From: Arenibacter arenosicollis
Lineage (GTDB): Bacteria; Bacteroidota; Bacteroidia; Flavobacteriales; Flavobacteriaceae
DNA: 64,000 nt
Reading direction: 5' to 3'
Assembly (NCBI RefSeq): GCF_014397245.1
Contig: NZ_JACLHY010000001.1
Span: forward strand, 496,001 to 560,000
A program made the translations under genes and the position numbers. Each line of letters starts with the position of its first letter. Position 1 is the stretch's first letter. Below the pieces are notes generated by a model, which was not told where the DNA came from, made no database searches, and was given only the letters and a program-made list of their open reading frames with translations. Shown here one piece after another: positions 8,862 to 18,461 of this stretch.

Positions 8862-9674
8862 ATGCAGTTTAAAAGTGATTATATTAGTTTGAAAGGAAAC
8901 GTTTTTTCTTTCAATTTAGATAGAAACGTAGCCTTTAGATTAGTTGCACCGCCGAACTACAAGGAATCACCAACTGCATTTCCTGTATTATTAATGAACG
9001 ATGGCCAGGATTATGTGGGTTTAAATTTAGAAAAAACACTGTCCGAAGCCTATAGGGACATGAAAACCATTCCATTTATTTTTGTTGGAATTGAAGCCGA
9101 TAAAAATAGACTTTACGAGTACGGAACTTCAATTTCCGCCGATTTTAAAGGTAGGGGGAGCAGGGCATTACAATACTCCAAATTTATTATAGAGGAATTC
9201 GTGCCCTTCCTATGCCAAGAATTTAAAGTCTCCCCTCCTGTTCAAAACTGGGTCTATTGCGGTTTTTCCCTAGGAGGTCTTTCCGCTTTCGACATTGCGT
9301 TCAACAATTCACAGTTTTTTGGTAAAATAGGTGTTTTTAGCGGTTCCTTTTGGTGGCGTAAGAAACCCTACCAGAAGCACGATATGAAGGATAGAAGTCG
9401 AATAACTTTGGACATGATCAAGAACGCAGGTCAATTAGCCCCTATACAATACTTTTTTCAATGTGGTACGGAGGAAGAAACAGATGACCGAAACAATAAT
9501 GGTATTATAGATGTCATAGACGATACCATGGACGTGATAAACGAATTGCAGTTAAAAGGTTATTCCTATCCTGGGGATATTTACTATAAAGAAATTGAAG
9601 GAGGAAAGCATGATCTTAGCACATGGAGCGCGGTCCTGCCACAATTCTTAAAATGGGCTTTCCGAAAAGGTTGA
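8862..9674 (+). CDS. Putative esterase, alpha/beta hydrolase
   Basis: 270-residue protein of the esterase-D/feruloyl-esterase-like family (PF00756). The nucleophile elbow is GFSLGG with Ser136, and a late His in GGKHDLSTW would complete the triad. The stretch DDRNNNGIIDVIDD looks like an EF-hand or dockerin-type calcium loop, as seen in some secreted members. No clear signal peptide is present, so it is probably cytosolic. The likely substrate is an acyl ester or a siderophore ester; this cannot be resolved. It ends one base before the convergent acetyltransferase gene. Confidence 0.7.
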   Translation: MQFKSDYISLKGNVFSFNLDRNVAFRLVAPPNYKESPTAFPVLLMNDGQDYVGLNLEKTLSEAYRDMKTIPFIFVGIEADKNRLYEYGTSISADFKGRGSRALQYSKFIIEEFVPFLCQEFKVSPPVQNWVYCGFSLGGLSAFDIAFNNSQFFGKIGVFSGSFWWRKKPYQKHDMKDRSRITLDMIKNAGQLAPIQYFFQCGTEEETDDRNNNGIIDVIDDTMDVINELQLKGYSYPGDIYYKEIEGGKHDLSTWSAVLPQFLKWAFRKG

Positions 9675-9675
9675 A

Positions 9676-10770
9676 TTATACCTTTATAAATATCTTTTTT
9701 CTGTAGAGAATATATCCCAGTAACACATACAAAGAGACCAGAGAGAGCCCATATAACAATGAAGAGGTTTCCATTGCCAAAAAATCCTGAACATAAACGG
9801 TATTGAAAAGCCAGCCTTTTAGGGAGGTGTCTCCATCTACCTTTACCAAACCCATAATTTTACTTATGAAACTGGAAAGAAAATAAAGGACAATGGCATT
9901 TGCTCCGGCATACTTAAATATACTGCCAAACTTAATTCCCTTTACATCGGAGATATAATATATTATTGCCAAAATTATATTGGCCCAACCTGCTGTTACC
10001 AATACAAAACTACTGCTCCACAGCGCCTTGTTTATGGGGAAAAACAAATCCCACATATAACCTACAAGCAACATTACAATTCCAATACCGAAAAGCACCA
10101 TTTCCTTTTTAGCTCTTTTGGAGCGTAAAATAAGACCTGTAAAAATCCCCATTAATGCTGTTGCTATTGATGGCAAAGTACTTAACAATCCCTCGGGATC
10201 ATAATCAGCCTTATAGCTATGAGATCCAAAAACAAGTACATCCAAATAATTGGCCAAATTGTTAGGAGCACGTTCAAAGGTAGGTGCCATTCCGTTGACC
10301 GGTACAAAACCCATAAGCAACCAATACCCTATCAAAAGGAAAGCACAAATACCAACAAGTGTTTTCCAATTAAAATTGATGAATAAAATTGACGCAAAGA
10401 AAAACACAATACCAATTCGCTGTAGCACCCCTGGAAATCGAATGTTTTCGAAATCCTTAAAGAAAGGAAAGTGAATGGTAAAAGCTCCTAAGAACAGCCC
10501 CAGCCCACAAAGTTTCAGGGCTCTAATCGTAATTTTTTTATATGTACCTGAATCTACGGCCTTATTTTGATAAGAGAAAACAATGGAACATCCAACAATA
10601 AACAGAAAGAATGGAAAAACAAGATCGGTAGGAGTATATCCGTGCCATGGAGCATGCAGGAAAGGAGCGTATACATGGGACCAAGTACCGGGATTATTTA
10701 CCAAAATCATAAGGACAATGGTAAGCCCCCTAAAGATATCAACGGAAATTATTCTATTCTGTATATTCAT
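9676..10770 (-). CDS. HGSNAT-like membrane acetyltransferase (DUF5009)
   Basis: 364-residue integral membrane protein with about ten hydrophobic segments. It belongs to the family of heparan-alpha-glucosaminide N-acetyltransferase. The N-terminus RIISVDIFRGLTIVLMILVN and the loop HAPWHGYTPTDLVFPFFLF match the region holding the active-site His of the human enzyme. The inferred role is moving an acetyl group across the membrane onto amino sugars. It lies 45 bp after a Na+/solute symporter gene on the same strand, which suggests one operon for uptake and modification of a sugar. The substrate is not shown by the sequence. Confidence 0.75.
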   Translation of the reverse strand: MNIQNRIISVDIFRGLTIVLMILVNNPGTWSHVYAPFLHAPWHGYTPTDLVFPFFLFIVGCSIVFSYQNKAVDSGTYKKITIRALKLCGLGLFLGAFTIHFPFFKDFENIRFPGVLQRIGIVFFFASILFINFNWKTLVGICAFLLIGYWLLMGFVPVNGMAPTFERAPNNLANYLDVLVFGSHSYKADYDPEGLLSTLPSIATALMGIFTGLILRSKRAKKEMVLFGIGIVMLLVGYMWDLFFPINKALWSSSFVLVTAGWANIILAIIYYISDVKGIKFGSIFKYAGANAIVLYFLSSFISKIMGLVKVDGDTSLKGWLFNTVYVQDFLAMETSSLLYGLSLVSLYVLLGYILYRKKIFIKV

Positions 10771-10815
10771 TCTCTCCCGGTTGCTGACCAGCTTTATATC
10801 TTAAATCGCCTATTC

Positions 10816-12627
10816 CTACAGAATATGGTCCTTCATTTTATTCCAAGCACGCGCCAACAAGAACCCGGACACCATGGCCACAAGGGTCAAAATAATTGCG
10901 TTGGTAGTTTTACCATATATCCAGTAGCCTGTAGCGAACATACAGGAATATATTAATACACAACCCAACAACATGGCTGTGATACCAGCGGGAACACTCC
11001 ATTTTTCCTTGGTGTTCACAATCTCAACATTTTCATCTTTTGCATCCTTGATTACCTTGGACCAACCTGGTCCACCTGGCTGAATTTTTTTATAAAAATC
11101 CTGCAATACCTGCTTAGATTCCGGTTGAGTCATAAATGTTGCTCCCAACCAAATTATACTCGTGGCCAAAACCACGAAAGGATACTCTGCCCAATCTGGG
11201 AAAACCCCGGTTTCAGCAGCAAATAAGAAAGGCCCAACAGCTGTTAGTTTTAATATTATAGAGATGATTCCCGAAGCAAACATAGCGGTAATTTCACTCC
11301 AGGCATTGATTCTCCACCAGAACCATCTCAAAATAAAGATAAGTCCGGTACCCGCACCAAATACCAAGAGAACTTCAAACAACTGTAAGGCATTTTGCAA
11401 AAGTAGGGCCAATGCAGCACTGAAGACCATTAATATAACTGTGGATATTCTGCCAACGGCAACCAATCTTTTCTCAGAGGCATTGGGATTTATCTGCTGT
11501 TTATAGAAGTCATAAACAATATAAGAAGATCCCCAATTCAATTGTGTAGAAATGGTACTCATATAAGCTGCTATCAAAGAGGCCAAAACCAAGCCCAATA
11601 ATCCGCTCGGCAATTTGGTCAACATGGCGGAATATGCCAAATCATGACCCAATTTATCTACAGCAACATTAGGGAAGGCCTCATGAATACTGGCTATGTC
11701 CGGATATACTACCAAAGATGCCAATGCCACCAAAATCCATGGCCAAGGGCGTAAAGCGTAATGCATAATGTTGAAGAAGAAAGTGGCTCCAATGGCATGG
11801 TTTTCATTTTTGGCCGCTAGCATACGCTGGGCTATATAACCGCCACCGCCTGGTTCTGCTCCAGGATACCAAGAACTCCACCACTGTACTGCCAAGGGTA
11901 TTATAAATAAGGTAATTAAAGCTTTTTTATTACTGAAATCGGGCAGTATGGAGAGTTTGTCCGCTACATGTTCATTGGCCATTAAGGCTTCAATTCCACC
12001 TACTTCCGGGATATTGACCAAATAATAAGCTGCTCCAATGGCACCACCCATGGCCACAAAGAACAGTAGAAAATCAGTATACACCACTCCTTTAAAACCA
12101 CCCAAGGCACTAAATGTCACGGTTATTAATCCTGCGCTCACCACGGTTACCCATGGTTCCAAGCCCAACATAATACCCCCTATTTTAATGGCCGCCAATG
12201 TAACTGCAGACATGGTGATTACATTAAATATCACTCCTAAATAAACAGCCCTGAATTTTCTTAAAAAGCTTGCCGGTTTGCCACCATAACGCAGTTCATA
12301 AAATTCAAGATCCGTATTTACATTGGATTTCCTCCAAAGTTTTGCATATACAAAGACGGTAAGTAGACCTGTCAGAAGAAAAGCCCACCATACCCAGTTT
12401 CCTGAAACCCCGTTGGTACGAACAATATCGGTAACCAAATTGGGTGTATCTGTAGAAAAGGTAGTAGCTACCATTGAAAGGCCCAGCAGCCACCATGGCA
12501 TTGTCCGACCAGACAGAAAATATTCCGAAGAACTTGCCCCAGATTTTTTGGAGACATAAATCCCAATAAATAAAACGATCGAGAAAAAAACAACAATAAA
12601 ACTATAATCTAGGGTACTTAATTCCAT
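10816..12627 (-). CDS. Sodium:solute symporter (SSS family)
   Basis: About 603-residue Na+-coupled transporter with 13-15 hydrophobic segments. SSS hallmarks are SSEYFLSGRTMPWWLLGLSM near the N-terminus, VVYTDFLLFF, and the central segment LIAAYMSTISTQLNWGSSYI. The start is set at MELSTLDYSF. The 49 in-frame residues upstream are basic and polar, and they overlap the promoter region of the divergent exporter gene. The long C-terminal part resembles the sugar- or sialic-acid-type symporters of marine Bacteroidota. It is co-directional with the HGSNAT-like gene. Confidence 0.85.
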   Translation of the reverse strand: MELSTLDYSFIVVFFSIVLFIGIYVSKKSGASSSEYFLSGRTMPWWLLGLSMVATTFSTDTPNLVTDIVRTNGVSGNWVWWAFLLTGLLTVFVYAKLWRKSNVNTDLEFYELRYGGKPASFLRKFRAVYLGVIFNVITMSAVTLAAIKIGGIMLGLEPWVTVVSAGLITVTFSALGGFKGVVYTDFLLFFVAMGGAIGAAYYLVNIPEVGGIEALMANEHVADKLSILPDFSNKKALITLFIIPLAVQWWSSWYPGAEPGGGGYIAQRMLAAKNENHAIGATFFFNIMHYALRPWPWILVALASLVVYPDIASIHEAFPNVAVDKLGHDLAYSAMLTKLPSGLLGLVLASLIAAYMSTISTQLNWGSSYIVYDFYKQQINPNASEKRLVAVGRISTVILMVFSAALALLLQNALQLFEVLLVFGAGTGLIFILRWFWWRINAWSEITAMFASGIISIILKLTAVGPFLFAAETGVFPDWAEYPFVVLATSIIWLGATFMTQPESKQVLQDFYKKIQPGGPGWSKVIKDAKDENVEIVNTKEKWSVPAGITAMLLGCVLIYSCMFATGYWIYGKTTNAIILTLVAMVSGFLLARAWNKMKDHIL

Positions 12628-12678
12628 CAGTTTGGCTTTGGTTTGAGAATTAAGATCTAAAGATAAATTTTTTTGGGA

Positions 12679-12686
12679 TACTTTTG
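12679..12686 (+). promoter_or_regulatory. -7 promoter box for the TauE/SafE gene
   Basis: TACTTTTG matches the Bacteroidota -7 consensus TAnnTTTG exactly. It lies 16 bp before the ATG at 12702, so transcription would begin near 12692. This decides against the upstream TTG at 12684 as the start codon. No good -33 TTTG is seen. Confidence 0.45.
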
Positions 12687-12701
12687 CCCTTTGTTCGCCA
12701 A

Positions 12702-13466
12702 ATGTCACATATGATTCTCTCAACAACACTGGATATAACCACAACCGCCTGGGCACTTGCTTTAACTGCCGCATTTGTAATTGGAATTTCCAAAGCCGGA
12801 ATAAAAGGAATAGCCATCATCAATGTTACATTAATGGCATTAGCCTTTGGAGCCAAAGAATCAACGGGACTCATTGTTCCCCTGCTTGTTGTGGGAGATG
12901 CCTTTGCCGTTATTTACTACAATAGACATGCCCAGTGGAAGTATATAGTTGCTTTTTTGCCATGGATGATATTGGGCATATTTATTGGCACTGCCATTGG
13001 AAAAGATTTACCGGAAACCACCTTTAAGATCAGCATGTCGGTCATTATATTGGGAACGGTCATAATGATGTACTGGTGGGATAGAAAAAAATCCAAAAAC
13101 GTTCCTACCCATTGGGCCTTTGCGGGTTTTATCGGGACAATGGCAGGTATTACTACCATGATTGGCAACTTGGCCGGGGCTTTTTCCAACATTTATTTTT
13201 TGGCCATGAGGCTGCCTAAAAACGAATTTATTGGAACAGCGGCCTGGCTCTTTTTTATAGTAAATATTTTTAAACTGCCCTTTCATATTTTTATATGGAA
13301 GACTATTACTCCAGAGACCCTAATGATTAATCTAAAATTAGTTCCCGGAATTGTTTTGGGGATTATTGTTGGCGTACGCTTGGTTAAAATCATTAAAGAA
13401 CAATTCTATCGAAAGATGATTTTGATTCTTACCGCTATTGGGGCCTTTCTAATTCTTTTCAGGTAA
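12702..13466 (+). CDS. TauE/SafE family anion exporter
   Basis: About 254-residue membrane protein with eight hydrophobic segments of the TauE/SafE (DUF81) family. Known members are linked to export of sulfite, sulfoacetate and other organosulfur anions. Family features are two similar halves, each with a Gly-rich start (IGISKAGIKGIAIINVTLM; FIGTMAGITTMIGNLAG). I set the start at the second of three candidate codons (ATG at 12702), because a -7 box overlaps the upstream TTG. It is divergent from the symporter and has no sulfur gene beside it. Confidence 0.8.
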   Translation: MSHMILSTTLDITTTAWALALTAAFVIGISKAGIKGIAIINVTLMALAFGAKESTGLIVPLLVVGDAFAVIYYNRHAQWKYIVAFLPWMILGIFIGTAIGKDLPETTFKISMSVIILGTVIMMYWWDRKKSKNVPTHWAFAGFIGTMAGITTMIGNLAGAFSNIYFLAMRLPKNEFIGTAAWLFFIVNIFKLPFHIFIWKTITPETLMINLKLVPGIVLGIIVGVRLVKIIKEQFYRKMILILTAIGAFLILFR

Positions 13467-13839
13467 TAAGCAAAAAAAACTGGTGCAATGCACCAGCTCT
13501 TCAACTTGACTAACTCAAACTAATACTAACTCAAACTTTCGAAACAAAAATCGCATTAAAAAACCGGCTAAAAGTTAACTAAACTTCAAGCTAACATTAC
13601 TATAAATAAAAGCCTCCAGCTCCTAAGGATAAGTGTATTTCCCAACATCCTAATTGTCAGCTAAATATTTTATCCATTTCCTGATAATTATCATATTCTA
13701 AGAACGCATTTCGCCTAAAATTTGTCGATTCATATTTGGACTTTACCATGATAAGTAGTTATCCCATAAATAGATAGCTCAGGTGTAGGTTATAGAAGTA
13801 ACACTCTAAGGGTCCAACAAATTAAAAATATTTAAACGT
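13467..13839 (+). other. Intergenic region, 373 bp
   Basis: No gene is visible. The first 30 bp hold a hairpin, CTGGTGC / GCACCAG (13480-13486 and 13490-13496), preceded by eight A. This would act as a terminator mainly for minus-strand transcripts and perhaps weakly for the exporter gene. Two copies of CTAACTCAAACT follow at about 13510 and 13531. The rest is AT-rich leader for the 602-aa gene, and no clear promoter stands out. Confidence 0.5.
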
Positions 13840-15648
13840 ATGAAAAAACATAGCTTTCATATACCAGTTATGGGAATTGGTTTTACCATAGATACTCCCC
13901 TTAAAGTTTCACACCTAGGTATAGATTCGGTAATTTCTTTGGTCGATGACATCTTGATCGAAAAATTAAGGAAAATGTACTGTGATAAATTGGAGCTCCC
14001 TTATCAAGAGATTTCAGACAAGCTGGAAGATTTTAGAGCGAAGAGAATTACAAGTTACCTTAACTTGATAAATGATGCGGCACACAAAAAATTTGAGGAC
14101 CTAAAAAATTCTGCACATGAAACAGGAAAAGAAATAAAGGAATACTTAGGTCTTTTACCCAATGCATTCCATCTCCGGCTAGAATTTGAAAAACTGACTT
14201 CCGGCGATTACAGTGCCTCGGAAATTAAAAAATGGCTGAAAGAGAATTTATCCATGGGCAGTATTGACGTAAATATTATGACCAAGGTGGACAAGGAAAA
14301 TTTTATTAAAAAGGTTAAGCTGCCTACCGAATTTAATGATGCCCATGCCGCGTTGCGTGGATACGCCAATAGCGAACTAAATTCTTCCGTTATTCTTTCT
14401 GCGGGAATGAACCCCCGACTTTATAGTTATCTGGAAAATTTCGATGATTTTTTTCCCGATGAAAATGGAAATATTAAAAAGAAGATAGTATTAAAGGTAA
14501 GTGATTATAGGTCTGCCTTTATCCAAGGAAAGTTCTTGGCCAAAAAGGGAATTTGGGTATCGGAGTATAGGATAGAATCCGGTCTAAATTGTGGTGGACA
14601 TGCCTTTGCTACCGACGGGTATTTAATGGGGCCCATTATGGCCGAATTTAGGGACAACAAACAAGCGTATATTGAAGAAATCCATGGTATTTTACTTCCT
14701 GCGCTTGTATACAAGGATCGCACAGTACCAAAACAAAATTTATCCCTTAAAATTACCGCCCAAGGTGGTGTTGGCACCGTTGACGAACACGAGTTTCTCC
14801 TGGATCATTACAAGGTAGATTCTGTTGGTTGGGGAACGCCATTTCTATTGGTCCCAGAGGCCACTACCGTGGATAAGGCAACATTGGAAAAATTGGTGGC
14901 CGCGAAAGAAGAAGATTTGTACTTAAGTGATATTTCCCCATTGGGAGTACCTTTCCATAACCTTCGTGGAAACACTAAGGATATGGAAAAACTAAAAAAT
15001 ATAGATAAGGATCGACCAGGAAGCTCCTGTCCAAAGAGATACGTAGCCTTGAACAAGGATTACTCTGACAAAGGTCTCTGTACTGCCTCAAGGCAATACC
15101 AACATTTAAAAATTAAGGAACTGGATGTCCAAGATTTAACAGAAAAGGAATACGCAGGAAGATTAAATAAAATAACAGAGAAATCATGTACTTGTGTTGG
15201 CCTCGGCACTTCTGCCCTGCTGGCCTATGACCTGGATACTAAAACAGAAGGCCCGGGTGTTTCTATCTGCCCCGGACCCAATATGGCCTATTATTCCAAA
15301 ATAATGACCTTAAAAGATATGGTTGACCATATTTACGGGCGTGGTAATGTTATTTCCAGAACCGATAGACCCCATATGTTTATTAAGGAATTGGGGATTT
15401 ACCTTGATTACCTCAAAAATAAAATTGAGGAATCCAAGGATTCCATGAATAAGAAACAAGAGAAATACCTGTTGACCTTTACCCATAATTTAAATGAGGG
15501 CATCACCTATTACCAAGAATTATTTGGGAGCCTTAAAGGACAATTTGAAAACGTAAAGGACTCTGTTCTAACTGAATTGACACAAGGTTTAAAAACATTG
15601 GAAGGTTTTAAAATGGAGATAGAAACGCTTTCTTTATCGGAGGTGTAA
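13840..15648 (+). CDS. Uncharacterised 602-aa protein, possible TIM-barrel flavoenzyme
   Basis: I do not recognise a characterised family. The protein is soluble, with no signal peptide or membrane segment. The central part has barrel-like Gly motifs: GLNCGGHAFATDG, then ITAQGGVGTVDEHEFLL followed by VDSVGWGTPFLLVPEA. These resemble the phosphate-binding strands of FMN TIM barrels such as nitropropane dioxygenase or the glutamate synthase core. Cysteines cluster after this: SSCPKRY, GLCTASRQY, KSCTCVGLG and SICPGPNM, which could bind a metal or Fe-S centre. The C-terminal 120 residues are helical and charged. It stands alone, with 373 bp upstream and a convergent neighbour. Function unknown. 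Confidence 0.6.
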   Translation: MKKHSFHIPVMGIGFTIDTPLKVSHLGIDSVISLVDDILIEKLRKMYCDKLELPYQEISDKLEDFRAKRITSYLNLINDAAHKKFEDLKNSAHETGKEIKEYLGLLPNAFHLRLEFEKLTSGDYSASEIKKWLKENLSMGSIDVNIMTKVDKENFIKKVKLPTEFNDAHAALRGYANSELNSSVILSAGMNPRLYSYLENFDDFFPDENGNIKKKIVLKVSDYRSAFIQGKFLAKKGIWVSEYRIESGLNCGGHAFATDGYLMGPIMAEFRDNKQAYIEEIHGILLPALVYKDRTVPKQNLSLKITAQGGVGTVDEHEFLLDHYKVDSVGWGTPFLLVPEATTVDKATLEKLVAAKEEDLYLSDISPLGVPFHNLRGNTKDMEKLKNIDKDRPGSSCPKRYVALNKDYSDKGLCTASRQYQHLKIKELDVQDLTEKEYAGRLNKITEKSCTCVGLGTSALLAYDLDTKTEGPGVSICPGPNMAYYSKIMTLKDMVDHIYGRGNVISRTDRPHMFIKELGIYLDYLKNKIEESKDSMNKKQEKYLLTFTHNLNEGITYYQELFGSLKGQFENVKDSVLTELTQGLKTLEGFKMEIETLSLSEV

Positions 15649-15748
15649 CAATCAAAGTGGTTTACACTTTAGACCCTGGCCTTATTAATGATAGGTTTGT
15701 ACAGAATGATATATTTTAATTTATAGGGATTATTAAGGTCTTGACTCC

Positions 15749-15766
15749 GCCTGTCGGCAGACAGGC
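15749..15766. repeat. REP-like palindrome GCCTGTC-ggca-GACAGGC
   Basis: A perfect 7-bp stem with a 4-nt GGCA loop sits in the 178-bp convergent spacer between the 602-aa gene and the aminotransferase. A related, slightly imperfect copy is at 58863-58880. Short palindromes with this core are scattered in many Bacteroidota genomes. Here it may also serve as a terminator hairpin. Confidence 0.6.
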
Positions 15767-15826
15767 TGGCTCAAACAGATATTGTCCACTTATGTCATCT
15801 GGAGCGCAGTCCAATGGTTATTTTAT

Positions 15827-17200
15827 TTAAGAATTCACCATTGCCAAGCTTTCATCCAGAATATTTAAGGCCGAATCCAGTTCTTTTCTACTTATGGTAA
15901 GTGCAGGTGACAATTGCAGAACGTTGCCCGCAGAAACCTTAAAGCTGAGGCCTCGTTTTAAACATTCGTACATGACCACCTCAGCTTCATCAATGGCCTT
16001 CTCCTTGGTTTTCTTGTCCTTTACCAATTCTACACCCCACAACAGTCCCATTCCCCGGACATCACCAATAAGGGGATATTTTAACTGTAATGCTGCCAGT
16101 GATATTTTAAGGTATTTTTCATCTGCCTTTACCTTGTCCAATATTTTTTCATTCTCCAAAAAAGCAATGGTACCAAGCCCTGCTACGGCACCCAACGGAC
16201 TTTTTTCATGGGTATAATGTCCTAGGGAAATGTCTCCAAACTTGTTGTATTCGTCCCTAGTAATGATAGCGGCCTGAGGAAAAATACCGCCCCCCAATCC
16301 CTTCCCAATACACAATATATCCGGTTCTATTCCATAATGTTCAAAAACGAACATCTTACCTGTTCTACCAAGAGCTATTGGAATTTCATCCAAAATAAGT
16401 AATACCCCATATTTGGTGCATAGCTCCCTAGCCTTCTTCCAAAATGCCTTGGAGGGCAATTGAACATCCGTATTCCTGATTGTTTCAGCAATAAAAGCTC
16501 CAATATCGCCTTCCTTGGAAAACACATATTCCAAATATTCCAAACATTTATCTTCATTGTCCTCAAAAATTCCACGGTAGGTAACAGGTGGTGGAATACG
16601 CTCCACTCCTGGCATTAAAGGCCCCATAGACTCCCTGAAGACTGCTTCCCCACCAACGCTGATGGCATCCAAGGAAGCCCCATGAAAAGAATCCCAAAAA
16701 GAAACCACCTTAAACCTGCCCGTTACGGCCCTCGCCAATTTTAAAGCAATGCCTATGGAAGAACTACCGTTGGGCGTTAGAAGGACCCTGTTAAGGTCGG
16801 ATGGCATCAAAGAGGCCAATTTTTCGGCAAAATCAATGGCAGGAATGTTCGTATACCGTCTTGGGGAAAAAGGCAAAACCCTCAATTGCTCAATAATTTT
16901 CTCTATCAGTTGTGGATTGGCGTAGCCCACCTGATGCACATTATTGCCATGGAAATCCAGATATTTTTTTCCTGATATGTTCTCAATATACGGTCCCTCA
17001 CAACTTTGTAGAACATCCAGACATGGAGTGGACATGGATTGATGAAGAAAATATCGGGCATCCCGTTCCAAAATTTGTTTGGTTTCCTGGCTAATCTCGG
17101 AGTCCATCCAGGCAGCACGTGCCGGAGTAAAATTAATATCCCCTTCGGTCTTTTTGTTCTGGGCACCAATACCTGAATTATCTTGCTTCATAAGGTCCAT
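15827..17200 (-). CDS. Class III aminotransferase-fold PLP enzyme, PbfA-like
   Basis: 457-residue PLP enzyme of the aspartate aminotransferase superfamily, class III. The PLP-binding Lys is in ILCIGKGLGGGIFPQAA, the pyridine-binding Asp in LLILDEIPIALGRTGK. The segment RDARYFLHQSMSTPCL and the following FHGNNVHQVGYANP recall, from memory, the (R)-1-hydroxy-2-aminoethylphosphonate ammonia-lyase (PbfA) group rather than ordinary omega-aminotransferases. It overlaps the end of the metallo-hydrolase gene by about 20 bp, so the two are coupled. A phosphonate role is an inference; a general aminotransferase is the alternative. Confidence 0.75.
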   Translation of the reverse strand: MDLMKQDNSGIGAQNKKTEGDINFTPARAAWMDSEISQETKQILERDARYFLHQSMSTPCLDVLQSCEGPYIENISGKKYLDFHGNNVHQVGYANPQLIEKIIEQLRVLPFSPRRYTNIPAIDFAEKLASLMPSDLNRVLLTPNGSSSIGIALKLARAVTGRFKVVSFWDSFHGASLDAISVGGEAVFRESMGPLMPGVERIPPPVTYRGIFEDNEDKCLEYLEYVFSKEGDIGAFIAETIRNTDVQLPSKAFWKKARELCTKYGVLLILDEIPIALGRTGKMFVFEHYGIEPDILCIGKGLGGGIFPQAAIITRDEYNKFGDISLGHYTHEKSPLGAVAGLGTIAFLENEKILDKVKADEKYLKISLAALQLKYPLIGDVRGMGLLWGVELVKDKKTKEKAIDEAEVVMYECLKRGLSFKVSAGNVLQLSPALTISRKELDSALNILDESLAMVNS

Positions 17201-18440
17201 ATTTTGCTATTATTTCTCGTTCTTTTGAGTCATCGTTTAGAATATAAATATCATATCTGCTCCCTTTGTCATACACGCGGACTACTATATGCCCATTCTG
17301 ACTTTTATATTGATTCAACCTATCGCCTATCACATCTTTAAGGGGTTGCAACATAACCGTAGAAAACATATCCCGCTCCCCGGGATAGAGCTCTTTTGAG
17401 GTGATTCTTCTTAGCACCTCTTCCCCTGGGTGGTCCGATGACCAATTTTGCTGGATCCATATCCTGGGTCTAAGCGTTCTTACAAAGAATACATTTTGGG
17501 AATCCCTGTTACCGTGATGGTTTAAGGTGGCTACATCCACCGGGCCAATCACAGGTGCCACGTGCGATTCCAGGGAATTTAAATCCGTTTGTCCAAAGGC
17601 ATCAATACCGCTTATATCTCCTCCGGTAAAATAATCGAACTCACCATAGGTAATTTTTAGGCATGTACTTAAAGGGTTTTCGCCGGAATACTCCCCTTTG
17701 GAAAATAAAGAATAATAATCCTCATTTTCACCGGTCCAGACATTACCATTAACTGCAATATTACGAACAGTAAAATTGGAAAAATTACTTGGCGCTTTTT
17801 TTAGCTCAATTTGATTTATTGCCCCTGGTTTTAGGACCTCATATATTAAGCCATCCTTTTTGGAGTGATAATCCATGTACTTCCAATATTCCTGCAATGT
17901 TTCTATAATGCTATAAAGGTCGTCGGCTTTTATCTCCTTTTGTACCAGAGGATTTTTTAAATCGATGGGGTAACTACTTCCCCGGTCCAAATGGGTTTTG
18001 ATGGGCAATATACTTCCCACTTCCATCATTCCAGTTAAGGCATAATTCCCTTTTGAATGCCTGTTCCTGTTAACATCCATCTCCCCAAAATGATCATCGT
18101 GGAAATGGGTGATTAATCCATAATCCAGTTGTATAGGTTGATTTTTTGGGAAAAATTGAAGTATATAATCCACGATCCATTGGGGCGCAGATTTGGAGTT
18201 ATCTGGTTTTTGTACCGCATTTCTGGCAGACAAAGTTCTGGGATGGGTTTCGGACATGTCGCCTGCATCCACCAAGAGTGTGGTGGCATCCGGAAAAATA
18301 AAAAAAGCGGCATCTCCGCGACCTGTATTAATATGATGAATATCCAGCATCCCCTCTTCCCATTGGGGCAATTGCCCACCTTTGTCTTGGGCCGTTACCA
18401 CCATAATCGACAAAAGAAAGAATATCAGCTTCATTGACAA
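17178..18440 (-). CDS. Exported metallo-beta-lactamase-fold hydrolase
   Basis: 420-residue protein with an N-terminal signal (MSMKLIFFLLSIMVVTAQ, cleavage probably after TAQ). The metal-binding motif is THFHDDHFGEMD. A further likely metal-binding region is YFTGGDISG, followed by LNHHGNRDS. The fold resembles the ComEC/Rec2-type beta-lactamase domain, here as a stand-alone periplasmic enzyme. It starts 21 bp after the PA14 phosphatase gene and overlaps the aminotransferase gene, so the three form one operon. The substrate is unknown; phosphoester or lactone hydrolysis is possible. Confidence 0.75.
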   Translation of the reverse strand: MSMKLIFFLLSIMVVTAQDKGGQLPQWEEGMLDIHHINTGRGDAAFFIFPDATTLLVDAGDMSETHPRTLSARNAVQKPDNSKSAPQWIVDYILQFFPKNQPIQLDYGLITHFHDDHFGEMDVNRNRHSKGNYALTGMMEVGSILPIKTHLDRGSSYPIDLKNPLVQKEIKADDLYSIIETLQEYWKYMDYHSKKDGLIYEVLKPGAINQIELKKAPSNFSNFTVRNIAVNGNVWTGENEDYYSLFSKGEYSGENPLSTCLKITYGEFDYFTGGDISGIDAFGQTDLNSLESHVAPVIGPVDVATLNHHGNRDSQNVFFVRTLRPRIWIQQNWSSDHPGEEVLRRITSKELYPGERDMFSTVMLQPLKDVIGDRLNQYKSQNGHIVVRVYDKGSRYDIYILNDDSKEREIIAKYGPYEAR

Positions 18441-18461
18441 TCTTTTTGCTGCTATTACCAG

